Below are positions 34,773-42,276 of a stretch of DNA of 44,441 nucleotides, one piece after another. The DNA is from Pseudomonadota bacterium (GTDB lineage Bacteria > Myxococcota_A > Polyangia > Polyangiales > Polyangiaceae). Where the stretch lies: positions 1 to 44,441 of the forward strand of contig JAEWRL010000088.1 in NCBI GenBank assembly GCA_023398955.1, in the 5' to 3' direction. The position numbers and the translations under genes were made by a program. Every line of letters starts with the position of its first letter. The first letter of the stretch is position 1. The notes under the pieces are model-generated. The model saw only the letters and a list, made by a program, of their open reading frames with translations. It was not told the DNA's origin and did not search any database.

Positions 34773-37183
34773 GGCCTGCGCGCTCGCGGTGGGCGCCTGC
34801 GGATGCGCACGGCGCACTTCTTGTAGTCCGGTTGCTTGCTGAAGGGGTCGAAGTCCTCCAACGTCACGGCGTTGATCAGCAGGCGCTCATCGAAGAAGGG
34901 CACGAAGACGGAGCCCTTGGGTGGGCTGCCGCGCCCATCAATCCAAGCCGGCAGCTCCATCTTGCCACGACGGCTCTCGACGATCACCACCTCACCATCG
35001 CCGATGCCGAGCTCGCGAGCATCCTCCCTATTGAGCTCTACGTAGGCTTGCGGCATAGCGCGGCGCAGCTGCGGCACCCGCATCGTCATCGAGCCCGAGT
35101 GCCAGTGTTCGATCACCCTTCCGGTGCAGAGCCAAAAGGGGTAGGTCGCGTCCGGCATCTCCGGCGGCTTCTCGTAGGGACGAAACCAGATCTGGGCTCG
35201 ACCATCGTGGGTCGTCGAGTGGTAGAAGTCGACCTTCTTCCCCTTCGTGACGTAGGGGTCGTCGAAGGCCACAAAGCGGAACTTTGTCTCTCGCCAGCTG
35301 CCGTCCCTCTGCTCGACGACGGGCCAGCGCAGGCCGCGCGCCCGCACGTACTCCTGATAGGGCGCCAGATCCTTGTGTTTGAGCCGAGTAAATTTCCGGT
35401 ATTCTTCGAAGAGGTGCTGGTCGACGTTGACGTCGTAGTAGTTCGGCCAGCGCCAGATCGGCACCTCCTTCCCCTCCTTCTCGATGCGGAAGAGGAAGTT
35501 GCCGTCCTTGTCCTTCATCCCCTCGTGGCCCATCTCATAGAGCTTGCGAGCGACGGCGATCGTCTGCCAGCAGTCGTCTCGCGCCTCACCGGGCGGCTTG
35601 ACCATGCGAAACCACTGCTGGGTGCGACGCTCGGAGTTGCCGAACATGCCGTTCTTCTCCACCCACATCGCGCTCGGCAGCACCAGATCCGCGTGGACGG
35701 TCGTCGCCGTGGGATAAACGTCAGAGACGATCAAGAACTTGTCCGGATCCTTCCGGCTCGGATCGAAGAGCCGGTGGAGATTCGGCAGCGTCTGACCGGG
35801 GTTGGTGACCTGCACCCAAATTGTATGGATGTCGCCGCCCTGAGCCTTGGGCTTGGAGAATTGCTCCCACAGCTGAACCGTATGGTAGCCGGGCTTGGCA
35901 TTGATGCGCCCAGCAGGGAGGTTCCAGATGGCCTCGGCCTGTTTGCGGTGCTCGGCGTTGGCCACCACGCGACCGCCGGGCAGCGCATGCCCGAGCGTCC
36001 CCACCTCACGCACGGTGCCGCAGGCGGAAGGTTGCCCCGTGAGGCTCGTCGGTGAATCCCCGGGGCGCCCGAAGTGTCCGCTCAAGAGATGGATGCCGTG
36101 CACCAGGGTGTTGATCGCGGTGCCGCGCGTATGCTGGTTCATTCCCATGCACCAAAGGCTGGTGATGCGGAGGGACTTGTCGGCAAAGAGCTCACCCAGC
36201 ATGCGGATATCCTGCGCCGAAACGCCCGAGATCTCCTCGACCCGCTCGGGCGTATACTCCTCGAGACGCCGCTTGTACTCCTCGAATGCGATGGCCTTAC
36301 CCTCGAGGCTCGCCGGCTCACTATCCGCGCGAAAACTGCAGTGAGCCCTCACGAAGTCATTGTCGACATGGTCGCGCTTCACCAAGAGGTGAGCGATGCC
36401 ATTGGCGATCGCTAGATCCGAATGTGGCGTGAAGATGAGGGTGCGGTCGCAGAAGGCGCTGGTGCGCGTGCGCCGTGTCGTCAGATCGATGAGCTTGACC
36501 TTTTGACCGCGGAAGCGTCTGTCGATCACACGACTGAAGAGCACTGGGTGCATCTCGGCGGGATTGTTGCCCCACATGATCAGCACATCGCACCGATCGA
36601 GATCGTCGTAGCAGCCCGCGGGTTCGTCGACGCCGTAGGTTGCGAGGAAGCCCGTCACGGCCGAAGCCATACAGAGCCGCGCGTTCGGATCGATGTGGTT
36701 GTTGGCGAGCCCACCCTTCATGAGCTTCTGCGCCGCGTAGCCCTCGGGGATGGTCCACTGGCCGCTGCCGTAGAAGGCGAAGCCGTCGGGATCCATCATC
36801 ACGCGCTCGGCGACGATTTCGAGGGCCCGCTCCCAGGAGATGGGGACCAGCTTGCCGTCCATGCGGAGCAAAGGCCGCTTGAGCCTATCCTTGCCATAGA
36901 GCGCGAGCCCAACGTGGTAGCCCTTGACGCACAGCAGACCGCGGTTGACCTCGGCGCGCTGGTCTCCCGCGATCGAGACGATCTTTCCGCCCTTGACCCC
37001 GACCTGGACGTGACAACCCGTGCCACAGAAGCGACAGGGCGCCTTCTGCCAGTGGATGCCATCGCCGTTGCGCGCCAGAATCGATGGATCGACAGCGGGC
37101 GGAGGTCCCTCGGCCACCAAGCGCTTGGCAGCGAGGGTCGCGGCTCCGAGCGCCGAAGCCTTCAGGAAATGGCGTCGCTCCAT
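34769..37183 (-). CDS. napA: Periplasmic nitrate reductase catalytic subunit
   Basis: An 804-residue molybdenum bis-MGD enzyme reducing nitrate to nitrite in the periplasm. Tat signal ERRHFLKASALGAATLAA at the start; one [4Fe-4S] cluster from CRFCGTGC (50, 53, 57) and Cys85 in LLCVKGY; molybdenum ligand Cys171 in NARLCMASAV; MGD-site stretches MWGNNPAEMHPVLFSR, MGMNQHTRGTAIN and VLPSAMWVEKNGMFGNSERR; C-terminal FWLCTGRVIEHWHSGSMTMR. Length and order match NapA. ATG at 37183 shares a base with the napD stop (TGATG); a GTG at 37186 would give a GTGA overlap and one more residue. Formate dehydrogenase-like relatives are less likely given NapB and NapD. Expected to fold in the cytoplasm with NapD before Tat export. 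Confidence 0.94.
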   Translation of the reverse strand: MERRHFLKASALGAATLAAKRLVAEGPPPAVDPSILARNGDGIHWQKAPCRFCGTGCHVQVGVKGGKIVSIAGDQRAEVNRGLLCVKGYHVGLALYGKDRLKRPLLRMDGKLVPISWERALEIVAERVMMDPDGFAFYGSGQWTIPEGYAAQKLMKGGLANNHIDPNARLCMASAVTGFLATYGVDEPAGCYDDLDRCDVLIMWGNNPAEMHPVLFSRVIDRRFRGQKVKLIDLTTRRTRTSAFCDRTLIFTPHSDLAIANGIAHLLVKRDHVDNDFVRAHCSFRADSEPASLEGKAIAFEEYKRRLEEYTPERVEEISGVSAQDIRMLGELFADKSLRITSLWCMGMNQHTRGTAINTLVHGIHLLSGHFGRPGDSPTSLTGQPSACGTVREVGTLGHALPGGRVVANAEHRKQAEAIWNLPAGRINAKPGYHTVQLWEQFSKPKAQGGDIHTIWVQVTNPGQTLPNLHRLFDPSRKDPDKFLIVSDVYPTATTVHADLVLPSAMWVEKNGMFGNSERRTQQWFRMVKPPGEARDDCWQTIAVARKLYEMGHEGMKDKDGNFLFRIEKEGKEVPIWRWPNYYDVNVDQHLFEEYRKFTRLKHKDLAPYQEYVRARGLRWPVVEQRDGSWRETKFRFVAFDDPYVTKGKKVDFYHSTTHDGRAQIWFRPYEKPPEMPDATYPFWLCTGRVIEHWHSGSMTMRVPQLRRAMPQAYVELNREDARELGIGDGEVVIVESRRGKMELPAWIDGRGSPPKGSVFVPFFDERLLINAVTLEDFDPFSKQPDYKKCAVRIRRRPPRARRP

Positions 37184-37503
37184 CACTCCTCGTCTCCAAT
37201 CTGATCGGCCCGGGCCCAGCCGCGCCGGTGGCGGCGAGCGAGCCCACTCGCCCCTTCGCTCTCGCCCTCGACCGAGTCATCGCTGAAGTCGACCATCACG
37301 ACGTCGACCCCGAGCACACCTGGCACCCCCAACAGCGCGTCGATGGCCTCACGGTCTTCGCGAATCGAGGGCGTGTCGAGCACGACGGGAATGCGCCAAG
37401 CCTGCGCCTCCCCCGCCGTCACACGCGCATCGGCGCGGAGAACCTCGAATGCAAGCTGCTGTTGATCGGGCGGAACGGTCAGAAGCAGAGCGCTGATGGG
37501 CAT
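37183..37503 (-). CDS. napD: NapD-type chaperone
   Basis: A 106-residue cytoplasmic chaperone expected to bind the NapA Tat signal and assist cofactor loading. It starts MPISALLLTVPPDQQQLAFE and has the ferredoxin-like fold pattern with LLGVPGVLGVDVVMVDFSDD, matching the NapD C-terminal strand. A charged tail (RRHRRGWARADQIGDEE) is longer than usual. ATG at 37503 is chosen because the fold starts there; upstream frame (to 37599) is Arg/Cys-rich and would run across the sigma-54 promoter. It is the first gene of the leftward operon; its stop overlaps the napA start. Confidence 0.87.
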   Translation of the reverse strand: MPISALLLTVPPDQQQLAFEVLRADARVTAGEAQAWRIPVVLDTPSIREDREAIDALLGVPGVLGVDVVMVDFSDDSVEGESEGASGLARRHRRGWARADQIGDEE

Positions 37504-37541
37504 AGCGATCCAAAGACGGGCTGGGGTTCGTGCGCATGCTA

Positions 37542-37558
37542 AGCAAGCTGGATACCAA
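37542..37558 (-). promoter_or_regulatory. Sigma-54 promoter of napDAB-orf106
   Basis: On the minus strand TTGGTATCCAGCTTGCT fits YTGGCACG-N4-TTGCW. The -24 GG and -12 GC are separated by exactly ten bases, and the TTGCT half is perfect. Predicted start about 37531, leaving a leader of about 28 bases before napD. Confidence 0.75.
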
Positions 37559-37679
37559 CTCGAGGCCGCTCGCCGCGAAGCCTTCCCGCATCCGAACACC
37601 GCCGCCCTTTGATGGTGCCGCTTGATGGTGCGGCGACAAGGGCGCGCTTTGAAATCTGCGGCTCGCCACGAGGGTCGCC

Positions 37680-37695
37680 GTTACCCATTGGTGAC
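37680..37695. promoter_or_regulatory. Activator dyad A (nap side)
   Basis: GTTACC-CATT-GGTGAC is an inverted repeat with one mismatch between arms. Its flanks agree with dyad B (both read GTTACCCRTTGGTGACACC). It is centred about 132 bases from the -24 GG of the nap promoter, a normal distance for a sigma-54 activator site. Confidence 0.65.
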
Positions 37696-37846
37696 ACCGC
37701 TCCAGGCGGCGAGCGCACCCGGATGGGGGTCGTTGCCGCTCTCCGTCCCAATTCCGCTTGACACAGATCAAAGCCTCGAAGCCTGAGACTGCACCATGCG
37801 CAGGACTGCTACCCATTCGTCGAAGCGCTCGCCTCGGCAGGACACC

Positions 37847-37862
37847 GTTACCCGTTGGTGAC
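37847..37862. promoter_or_regulatory. Activator dyad B (cytochrome side, distal)
   Basis: GTTACC-CGTT-GGTGAC, nearly identical over 21 bases to dyad A. It is centred about 140 bases upstream of the -24 GG of the cytochrome promoter. Confidence 0.65.
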
Positions 37863-37879
37863 ACCACAAGCGAGTCGCT

Positions 37880-37895
37880 GTTTCCAATCGGTAAC
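37880..37895. promoter_or_regulatory. Activator dyad C (cytochrome side, proximal)
   Basis: GTTTCC-AATC-GGTAAC; the reverse complement GTTACCGATTGGAAAC matches dyads A and B except for one spacer base and two bases in one arm. Its centre is 33 bases from dyad B (about three helical turns) and about 107 bases from the -24 GG of the cytochrome promoter. A weaker half-like site (GCTACCCATTCG) lies near 37808. Confidence 0.6.
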
Positions 37896-37991
37896 GCCTC
37901 GCAGCCGATCCGTGCGTGGCGGCGGACGTGAGGCAGCTGCCATTGGCGCCGCAGCGCGGCTGCGATGCGGCTGCGCGGGCGCAGCGGGCAC

Positions 37992-38008
37992 CTGGCACGG
38001 CTCGTGCT
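37992..38008 (+). promoter_or_regulatory. Sigma-54 promoter of the cytochrome/Fe-S/nrfD operon
   Basis: CTGGCACGGCTCGTGCT matches the 17-position sigma-54 consensus at all fixed positions but one, with GG and GC ten bases apart. The predicted start, near 38019, is only about two bases before the GTG at 38021, so the mRNA would be almost leaderless or the real start differs. Confidence 0.7.
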
Positions 38009-38020
38009 GCAGGCCCCGCC

Positions 38021-38707
38021 GTGTCGGCCTATCGCCTCGAGCCCACGAGCCTCCTCGGTGCCCTCGTATTGATGGCTTCGCTCGTCTTGGGGTGCGACGT
38101 CGAGGGAGCGGAGACGCCGCCACCCGTTCATCGCGCCGAAGCCAAGAACGGCCGCACCAGCGTGCACCTCCCAGCGAAGCTCACGAGCGTTCCCTCGGGC
38201 AAGCGCGACGCCATGGGTCGCGAAATCCGGGTCAGCTGCGAGAGCTGTCACTCCCTGCTCCCCGAGGACCGCGAGATGGCGACGAGCATGACCGAGCTAG
38301 AGGAATTCCACAGCGGCCTCGTCTTCGCTCACGGCGACCTGTCGTGCGCTTCCTGCCATGCCAGCACGTCCGAACGCCGGCTGCGGCTGGCCTCGGGGGA
38401 AACGCTTCCCATGACCGAGGCGCTTCGTCTCTGCGGACAATGCCATGGGCCGCAGTACCGCGACTTCGAAGCAGGGGTGCATGGCGGCATGAGCGGCCAC
38501 TGGGATCTGTCGCGTGGCGGGCGGATCCGCAATCATTGCGTCGATTGCCACGATCCGCACGTTCCCGCCTACCCCCAGCTGATGCCGGCACCGCCCCCGG
38601 GCGATGTCCCCGCTCCGCCGCGCACGCCCCACAGGACGACCGAAGGGAAACCCCTGGTGTTCGTTCCCTCGGGTCAGCATGACACGCGGAGGGTCGACCG
38701 ATGGTAG
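38021..38707 (+). CDS. Tetraheme cytochrome c lipoprotein
   Basis: A 228-residue periplasmic electron carrier. Signal LLGALVLMASLVLGC places a lipid-modified Cys at 25. Four heme sites follow: CESCH (73-77), CASCH (99-103), CGQCH (128-132) and CVDCH (163-167), with DPH after the last. Extra His residues (FHSG, VHGGMSGHW) could be distal ligands. The architecture resembles the NrfH/NapC-associated and TorC-like small multihemes only loosely, and there is no NapC-type membrane anchor. GTG at 38021 fits the signal; the open frame upstream (from 37916) would cross the sigma-54 promoter. The last 7 bases overlap the Fe-S gene. It probably carries electrons from the Fe-S/NrfD unit to NapB. Confidence 0.85.
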   Translation: MSAYRLEPTSLLGALVLMASLVLGCDVEGAETPPPVHRAEAKNGRTSVHLPAKLTSVPSGKRDAMGREIRVSCESCHSLLPEDREMATSMTELEEFHSGLVFAHGDLSCASCHASTSERRLRLASGETLPMTEALRLCGQCHGPQYRDFEAGVHGGMSGHWDLSRGGRIRNHCVDCHDPHVPAYPQLMPAPPPGDVPAPPRTPHRTTEGKPLVFVPSGQHDTRRVDRW

Positions 38708-39603
38708 AGGTCACCAGGCGCGTTGCCCTCAAGGTCGTGGGCGCCACTCTCGGCGCGGGCGCCTTCGCCAAGGCCATGGCCCCACTCGCCGCGTGGGGCA
38801 AGGAGCAATCCTTCGACGAGTTCCTGCAGAAGCACTACAAGGAGCTCTCTCTGGAGGAACTTCAACGCGTCGTCGAGCGACTGGAGGCGGAGACGAAGGA
38901 CCGCTACGGCGCCGATGTCCGCATCCGCGACCCAAAACCAACGCCCGGAGTAGAGTTCGGCTACGCGCTGAACCTCGACATCTGCGTCGGCTGCCGCAAG
39001 TGCGCCGAGGCCTGCCACAACGAGAACAACCACGACGAGCCCAGCAACAACAGCTACATCCGCGTCTTCGAGATGGAGCAGGCCAGCACCGACCTGGGCA
39101 AGGGCAGCGCCGACTACGATCACCCCGTCCGCGCCGCGGGAAAGTATTACATGCCCGTGCAATGCCACCAGTGCGACAACGCCCCCTGCGTGAAGGTTTG
39201 CCCGGTACAAGCCACATGGAAGGAACGAGACGGCATCGTTGTCGTCGACTACAATTGGTGCATCGGCTGCCGCTACTGCGAAGCCGCCTGTCCCTACCAC
39301 GCGCGCCGCTTCAACTGGAAGACGCCGAAGCGCCGGGCCGAGAAGATCAACCCCGACCAGGGCTACCTCTCCAATCGCATGAGGCCGCGAGGCGTCGTCG
39401 AGAAATGCACCTTCTGCCTGCATCGCACCCGGGAAGGTCGCCTGCCCGCTTGCCTGGAAGCGTGCCCTACCGGCGCGCGCGTCTTCGGCAATATGCTCGA
39501 CCCGAGCAGCGAAATCCGTTGGGTCCTCGCCAACAAGCGGGTCTTCATCCTCAAGGAGCAGCTCGGGACCAAACCCCGCTTCTTCTACTTCTTCGACAAG
39601 TGA
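38701..39603 (+). CDS. Four-cluster ferredoxin subunit (NrfC/HybA-like)
   Basis: A 300-residue iron-sulphur protein with sixteen cluster cysteines in four groups: ICVGCRKCAEACH, CHQCDNAPCVKVCP, WCIGCRYCEAACP and CTFCLHRTREGRLPACLEAC. This is the pattern of NrfC, PsrB, DmsB and HybA electron-transfer subunits. The N-terminus VTRRVALKVVGATLGAGAFA is Tat-like (twin Arg, but Ala where Phe is usual), suggesting periplasmic export. It starts with an ATG overlapping the cytochrome stop by 7 bases and precedes nrfD by 15 bases. It should pass electrons from the NrfD quinol site to the cytochromes. Confidence 0.9.
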   Translation: MVEVTRRVALKVVGATLGAGAFAKAMAPLAAWGKEQSFDEFLQKHYKELSLEELQRVVERLEAETKDRYGADVRIRDPKPTPGVEFGYALNLDICVGCRKCAEACHNENNHDEPSNNSYIRVFEMEQASTDLGKGSADYDHPVRAAGKYYMPVQCHQCDNAPCVKVCPVQATWKERDGIVVVDYNWCIGCRYCEAACPYHARRFNWKTPKRRAEKINPDQGYLSNRMRPRGVVEKCTFCLHRTREGRLPACLEACPTGARVFGNMLDPSSEIRWVLANKRVFILKEQLGTKPRFFYFFDK

Positions 39604-39618
39604 GGCGCAGGAAGCGTC

Positions 39619-40884
39619 ATGAATGCCAAAGCGGGACACGCCATCACCTATCCGCGCTTCTTATGGCGGATGCTGCAGATGAGCTTCGAAGGCAGCTGGC
39701 GCTTCTACGCCTGGATGACCTTCCTCACGGCGGTCGCACTGGTTGGGCTCAACGCCTGGGCGCACCAGACGGCGCAGGGCATGGCCCTCACGAATATGAC
39801 CGACCACGTCTCCTGGGGTCTGTACATAGCCAACTTCACCTTCGGCGTGGGCCTGGCGGCAGCCGCAGTGCTGATGGTGATCCCGGCCTACCTCTACGAC
39901 GATCACGAGATGCACGACGTCGTCATCTTGGGTGAAATCCTCGCCATCGCGGCCATCGTCGTCTGCCTGGGATGCGTCACTGTCGATCTCGGGCGCCCCG
40001 ATCGCTTCTGGCACCTCCTACCCGGGATCGGCAAGTTCAACTGGCCCATCTCGATGCTGACGTGGGATGTGATCGTCCTCAATGTCTACCTGCTGCTCAA
40101 CCTTCACGTCACAGGCTATCTGATCTACACCCGCTTCCTCGGCAAACGCCCGGACAAGCGCTGGTACCTGCCCGTCGTCTTCGTCTCCATCGTCTGGGCA
40201 ATCTCGATCCACACAGTCACCGCGTTCCTCTATGCAGGCCTCGGCGGGCGTCCGTTCTGGAACTCGGCACTCCTGGCGCCGCGCTTCCTCGCCTCGGCCT
40301 TCGTCTCGGGGCCAGCCTTCGTGATCGTGTTGCTGCAGCTCGTGCGGCGACTGACAGGGTTTCACGTCGGCGACGGGCCCATCGTGACGCTGACGAAGAT
40401 CATGCGAGTGACGGTGCTGATCAACCTCTTCATGCTCGCCTCGGAGCTCTTCACCTCGCTCTACAGCGGAGGCGCGCACGCCACGGCCGTCACGTACCTC
40501 TTCTTCGGCAGTCATGGTCATCATGCCCTCGTGCCCTGGATCTGGACCGCCGTCGTGCTCAACGTGGCCGCCGCGGCCCTGCTCCTGCTCCCACGCTTCA
40601 AGTCCGACGTGCGCTACCTGGATCTAGCCTGCGTCTGCGCTTTCCTCGGCGTCTGGATCGAGAAGGGCATGGGGCTCATCGTGCCAGGCTTCGTCCCCAG
40701 TACGCTGCACGAGTTCGTGGAATACACGCCGAGCCTCACGGAGTGGAAGGTCTCTGCGGGTGTCTGGGCTCTGGGACTCATGGTGCTCACCGTGGGCATC
40801 AAACTCGCCATCCCCGTGCTCCGCGGCCAGGTCCGTCTCGACGCCGGCCGCGCCACGCTGTCCCAGGAGATTGGCGCTCGTTGA
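39619..40884 (+). CDS. NrfD/PsrC-type membrane quinol oxidoreductase
   Basis: A 421-residue integral membrane protein with about ten hydrophobic segments (for example FYAWMTFLTAVALVGLNAWA, ILAIAAIVVCLGCVTVDLGR, VVFVSIVWAISIHTVTAFLY, IMRVTVLINLFMLASELFTS, CAFLGVWIEKGMGLIVPGFV). The DLGRPDRFWHL and VSWGLYIANFTFGVGLAAAA stretches are typical of NrfD/PsrC/HybB-type proteins that oxidise or reduce quinol. It has GGAAGCG as ribosome site and ATG at 39619. With the Fe-S protein and cytochrome it makes a complete quinol-to-periplasm electron path, apparently replacing NapC or NapGH. It is convergent with the response-regulator gene, 18 bases apart, with no clear terminator. Confidence 0.9.
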   Translation: MNAKAGHAITYPRFLWRMLQMSFEGSWRFYAWMTFLTAVALVGLNAWAHQTAQGMALTNMTDHVSWGLYIANFTFGVGLAAAAVLMVIPAYLYDDHEMHDVVILGEILAIAAIVVCLGCVTVDLGRPDRFWHLLPGIGKFNWPISMLTWDVIVLNVYLLLNLHVTGYLIYTRFLGKRPDKRWYLPVVFVSIVWAISIHTVTAFLYAGLGGRPFWNSALLAPRFLASAFVSGPAFVIVLLQLVRRLTGFHVGDGPIVTLTKIMRVTVLINLFMLASELFTSLYSGGAHATAVTYLFFGSHGHHALVPWIWTAVVLNVAAAALLLLPRFKSDVRYLDLACVCAFLGVWIEKGMGLIVPGFVPSTLHEFVEYTPSLTEWKVSAGVWALGLMVLTVGIKLAIPVLRGQVRLDAGRATLSQEIGAR

Positions 40885-40902
40885 TGCGCTGCCCGACGCG
40901 GC

Positions 40903-42276
40903 TCAAGAATCCCGCTCAGGCTCGGAGATGCCGTGCGCCTTGAGTTTCTCCCAGAGGTTCTTGCGCGAGATCCCCAAGGCCTCGGCGGCGTCGCCACGCT
41001 TGCCCCCCGCAGCCGCTAGGGCCTTGAGCAGGTACTGGCGCTCGAACTCCTTGATCGCATCGCCGAGGGTGAGCAGGCTCGCGGGGGGGTGCACGCTGGG
41101 GGATGTGGCCGCCGTCAGCTCGGAAGGCAAGTGCTGCACGTCGATCTCACCGCCACGCGCCAGGACCACGGCGTGCTGGATCGCGTGATCGAGCTCGCGG
41201 ACATTTCCGGGGAACTCGTAGCTCATCAGCGCCGCCCACGCCGCGGGGCTGACGGGCGCCTCGGGGTGAGCATGGCGCGCCAGGAAGTGATGCACCAAAA
41301 GTGGAAGATCGCCGTGGCGCTGACGGAGCGGGGGCAGGTGCACGTCGAGCACCTTGAGGCGATAGAGCAAATCAGCACGGAAACTGCCCTCCTCGACGCG
41401 CTGACGCAGATCTTGGTGGGTCGCCGCCAGCACCCTGACGTCGACCTGGACGGGTCTGCTCGTGCCCAGCGGCTCGACCATCCCCTCCTGGAGCACGCGC
41501 AGCAGCTTGGCCTGAGCCGACGGCGCCATCTCCGCCACCTCGTCGAGCAGGAGCGTGCCCCGATGCGCTGCGCGGAAGCGCCCCTCACGCCGCTTGGTCG
41601 CGCCGGTGAACGCGCCACGCTCGTGACCGAAGAGCTCGGCCTCCAGCAGGCTCTCCGGAAACGCCGCGCAGTTGACGGCCACGAAGCACTGGTCGGCGCG
41701 CGCGCTGCCACGGTGGAGGGCTCGGGCGACGAGCTCCTTACCGGTGCCGCTCTCGCCCGAGATGAGCACGTTGGCTTCACTGGCAGCTATGGTGGCCACC
41801 CGCTCACGCAATTGCACAATGGCGCGGGAGTTGCCTATGATTTCTCGGCTTCCCGCGCAATCCGCCAACGCTCGCCGCGCTCGGCTCAGCTCTCGCTTGA
41901 GCTCGAGACCCTCCGCGATGCGAGCGACCCGCAGCAACAGCTCGTCGGTCTCGAAAGGCTTGGTCAAGTAGTCCACAGCACCCTCTTTGAGCGCCGAGAC
42001 CGCGTCGCTGACGGAGGCGTAAGCCGTCATCAAGATCACAGCCGCGTCCATGCCCTGTTCGCGCACGTGGGCGAAGATCTGAAGACCGCTCGCCTTCGGC
42101 AGCCGAATGTCGGTCACGACGAGATCGAAGCGATGGGCAGAGAGCCGCGCCAACGCCTGTTCGCCGTCGGACGCGAGCGTCACGCGGTGGCCGGCGGCGC
42201 CGAGCGCGTCGCCGAGACTCAAGCGGATCGTCGGCTCGTCGTCGACAAGGAGGATCTCGAGACTCGCGAACGTCAC
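40903..42276 (-). CDS. NtrC-family sigma-54-dependent response regulator
   Basis: A 457-residue activator. Receiver domain 1-120: Asp12-Asp13, phospho-acceptor Asp56 (VVTDIRLP), Thr/Ala of MTAYAS, Lys of LTKPFE. AAA+ domain about 140-375: Walker A GESGTGK (174-180), sigma-54 contact loop GAFTGA (221-226), Walker B LLLDEVAEM, RADLLYRL arginine region. Fis-type helix-turn-helix at the C-terminus (GGKRGDAAEALGISRKNLWE). Start is GTG at 42276, overlapping the kinase stop as GTGA, with AGGAG about ten bases upstream. All functional motifs look intact. The best candidate targets are the two sigma-54 promoters at 37542 and 37992 and their dyads. Confidence 0.95.
   Translation of the reverse strand: MTFASLEILLVDDEPTIRLSLGDALGAAGHRVTLASDGEQALARLSAHRFDLVVTDIRLPKASGLQIFAHVREQGMDAAVILMTAYASVSDAVSALKEGAVDYLTKPFETDELLLRVARIAEGLELKRELSRARRALADCAGSREIIGNSRAIVQLRERVATIAASEANVLISGESGTGKELVARALHRGSARADQCFVAVNCAAFPESLLEAELFGHERGAFTGATKRREGRFRAAHRGTLLLDEVAEMAPSAQAKLLRVLQEGMVEPLGTSRPVQVDVRVLAATHQDLRQRVEEGSFRADLLYRLKVLDVHLPPLRQRHGDLPLLVHHFLARHAHPEAPVSPAAWAALMSYEFPGNVRELDHAIQHAVVLARGGEIDVQHLPSELTAATSPSVHPPASLLTLGDAIKEFERQYLLKALAAAGGKRGDAAEALGISRKNLWEKLKAHGISEPERDS

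Noticed and set aside
34721..36055. Plus-strand 444-residue frame opposite napA and napB
   Set aside because: The minus strand carries unmistakable NapA and NapB motifs; this frame has none.
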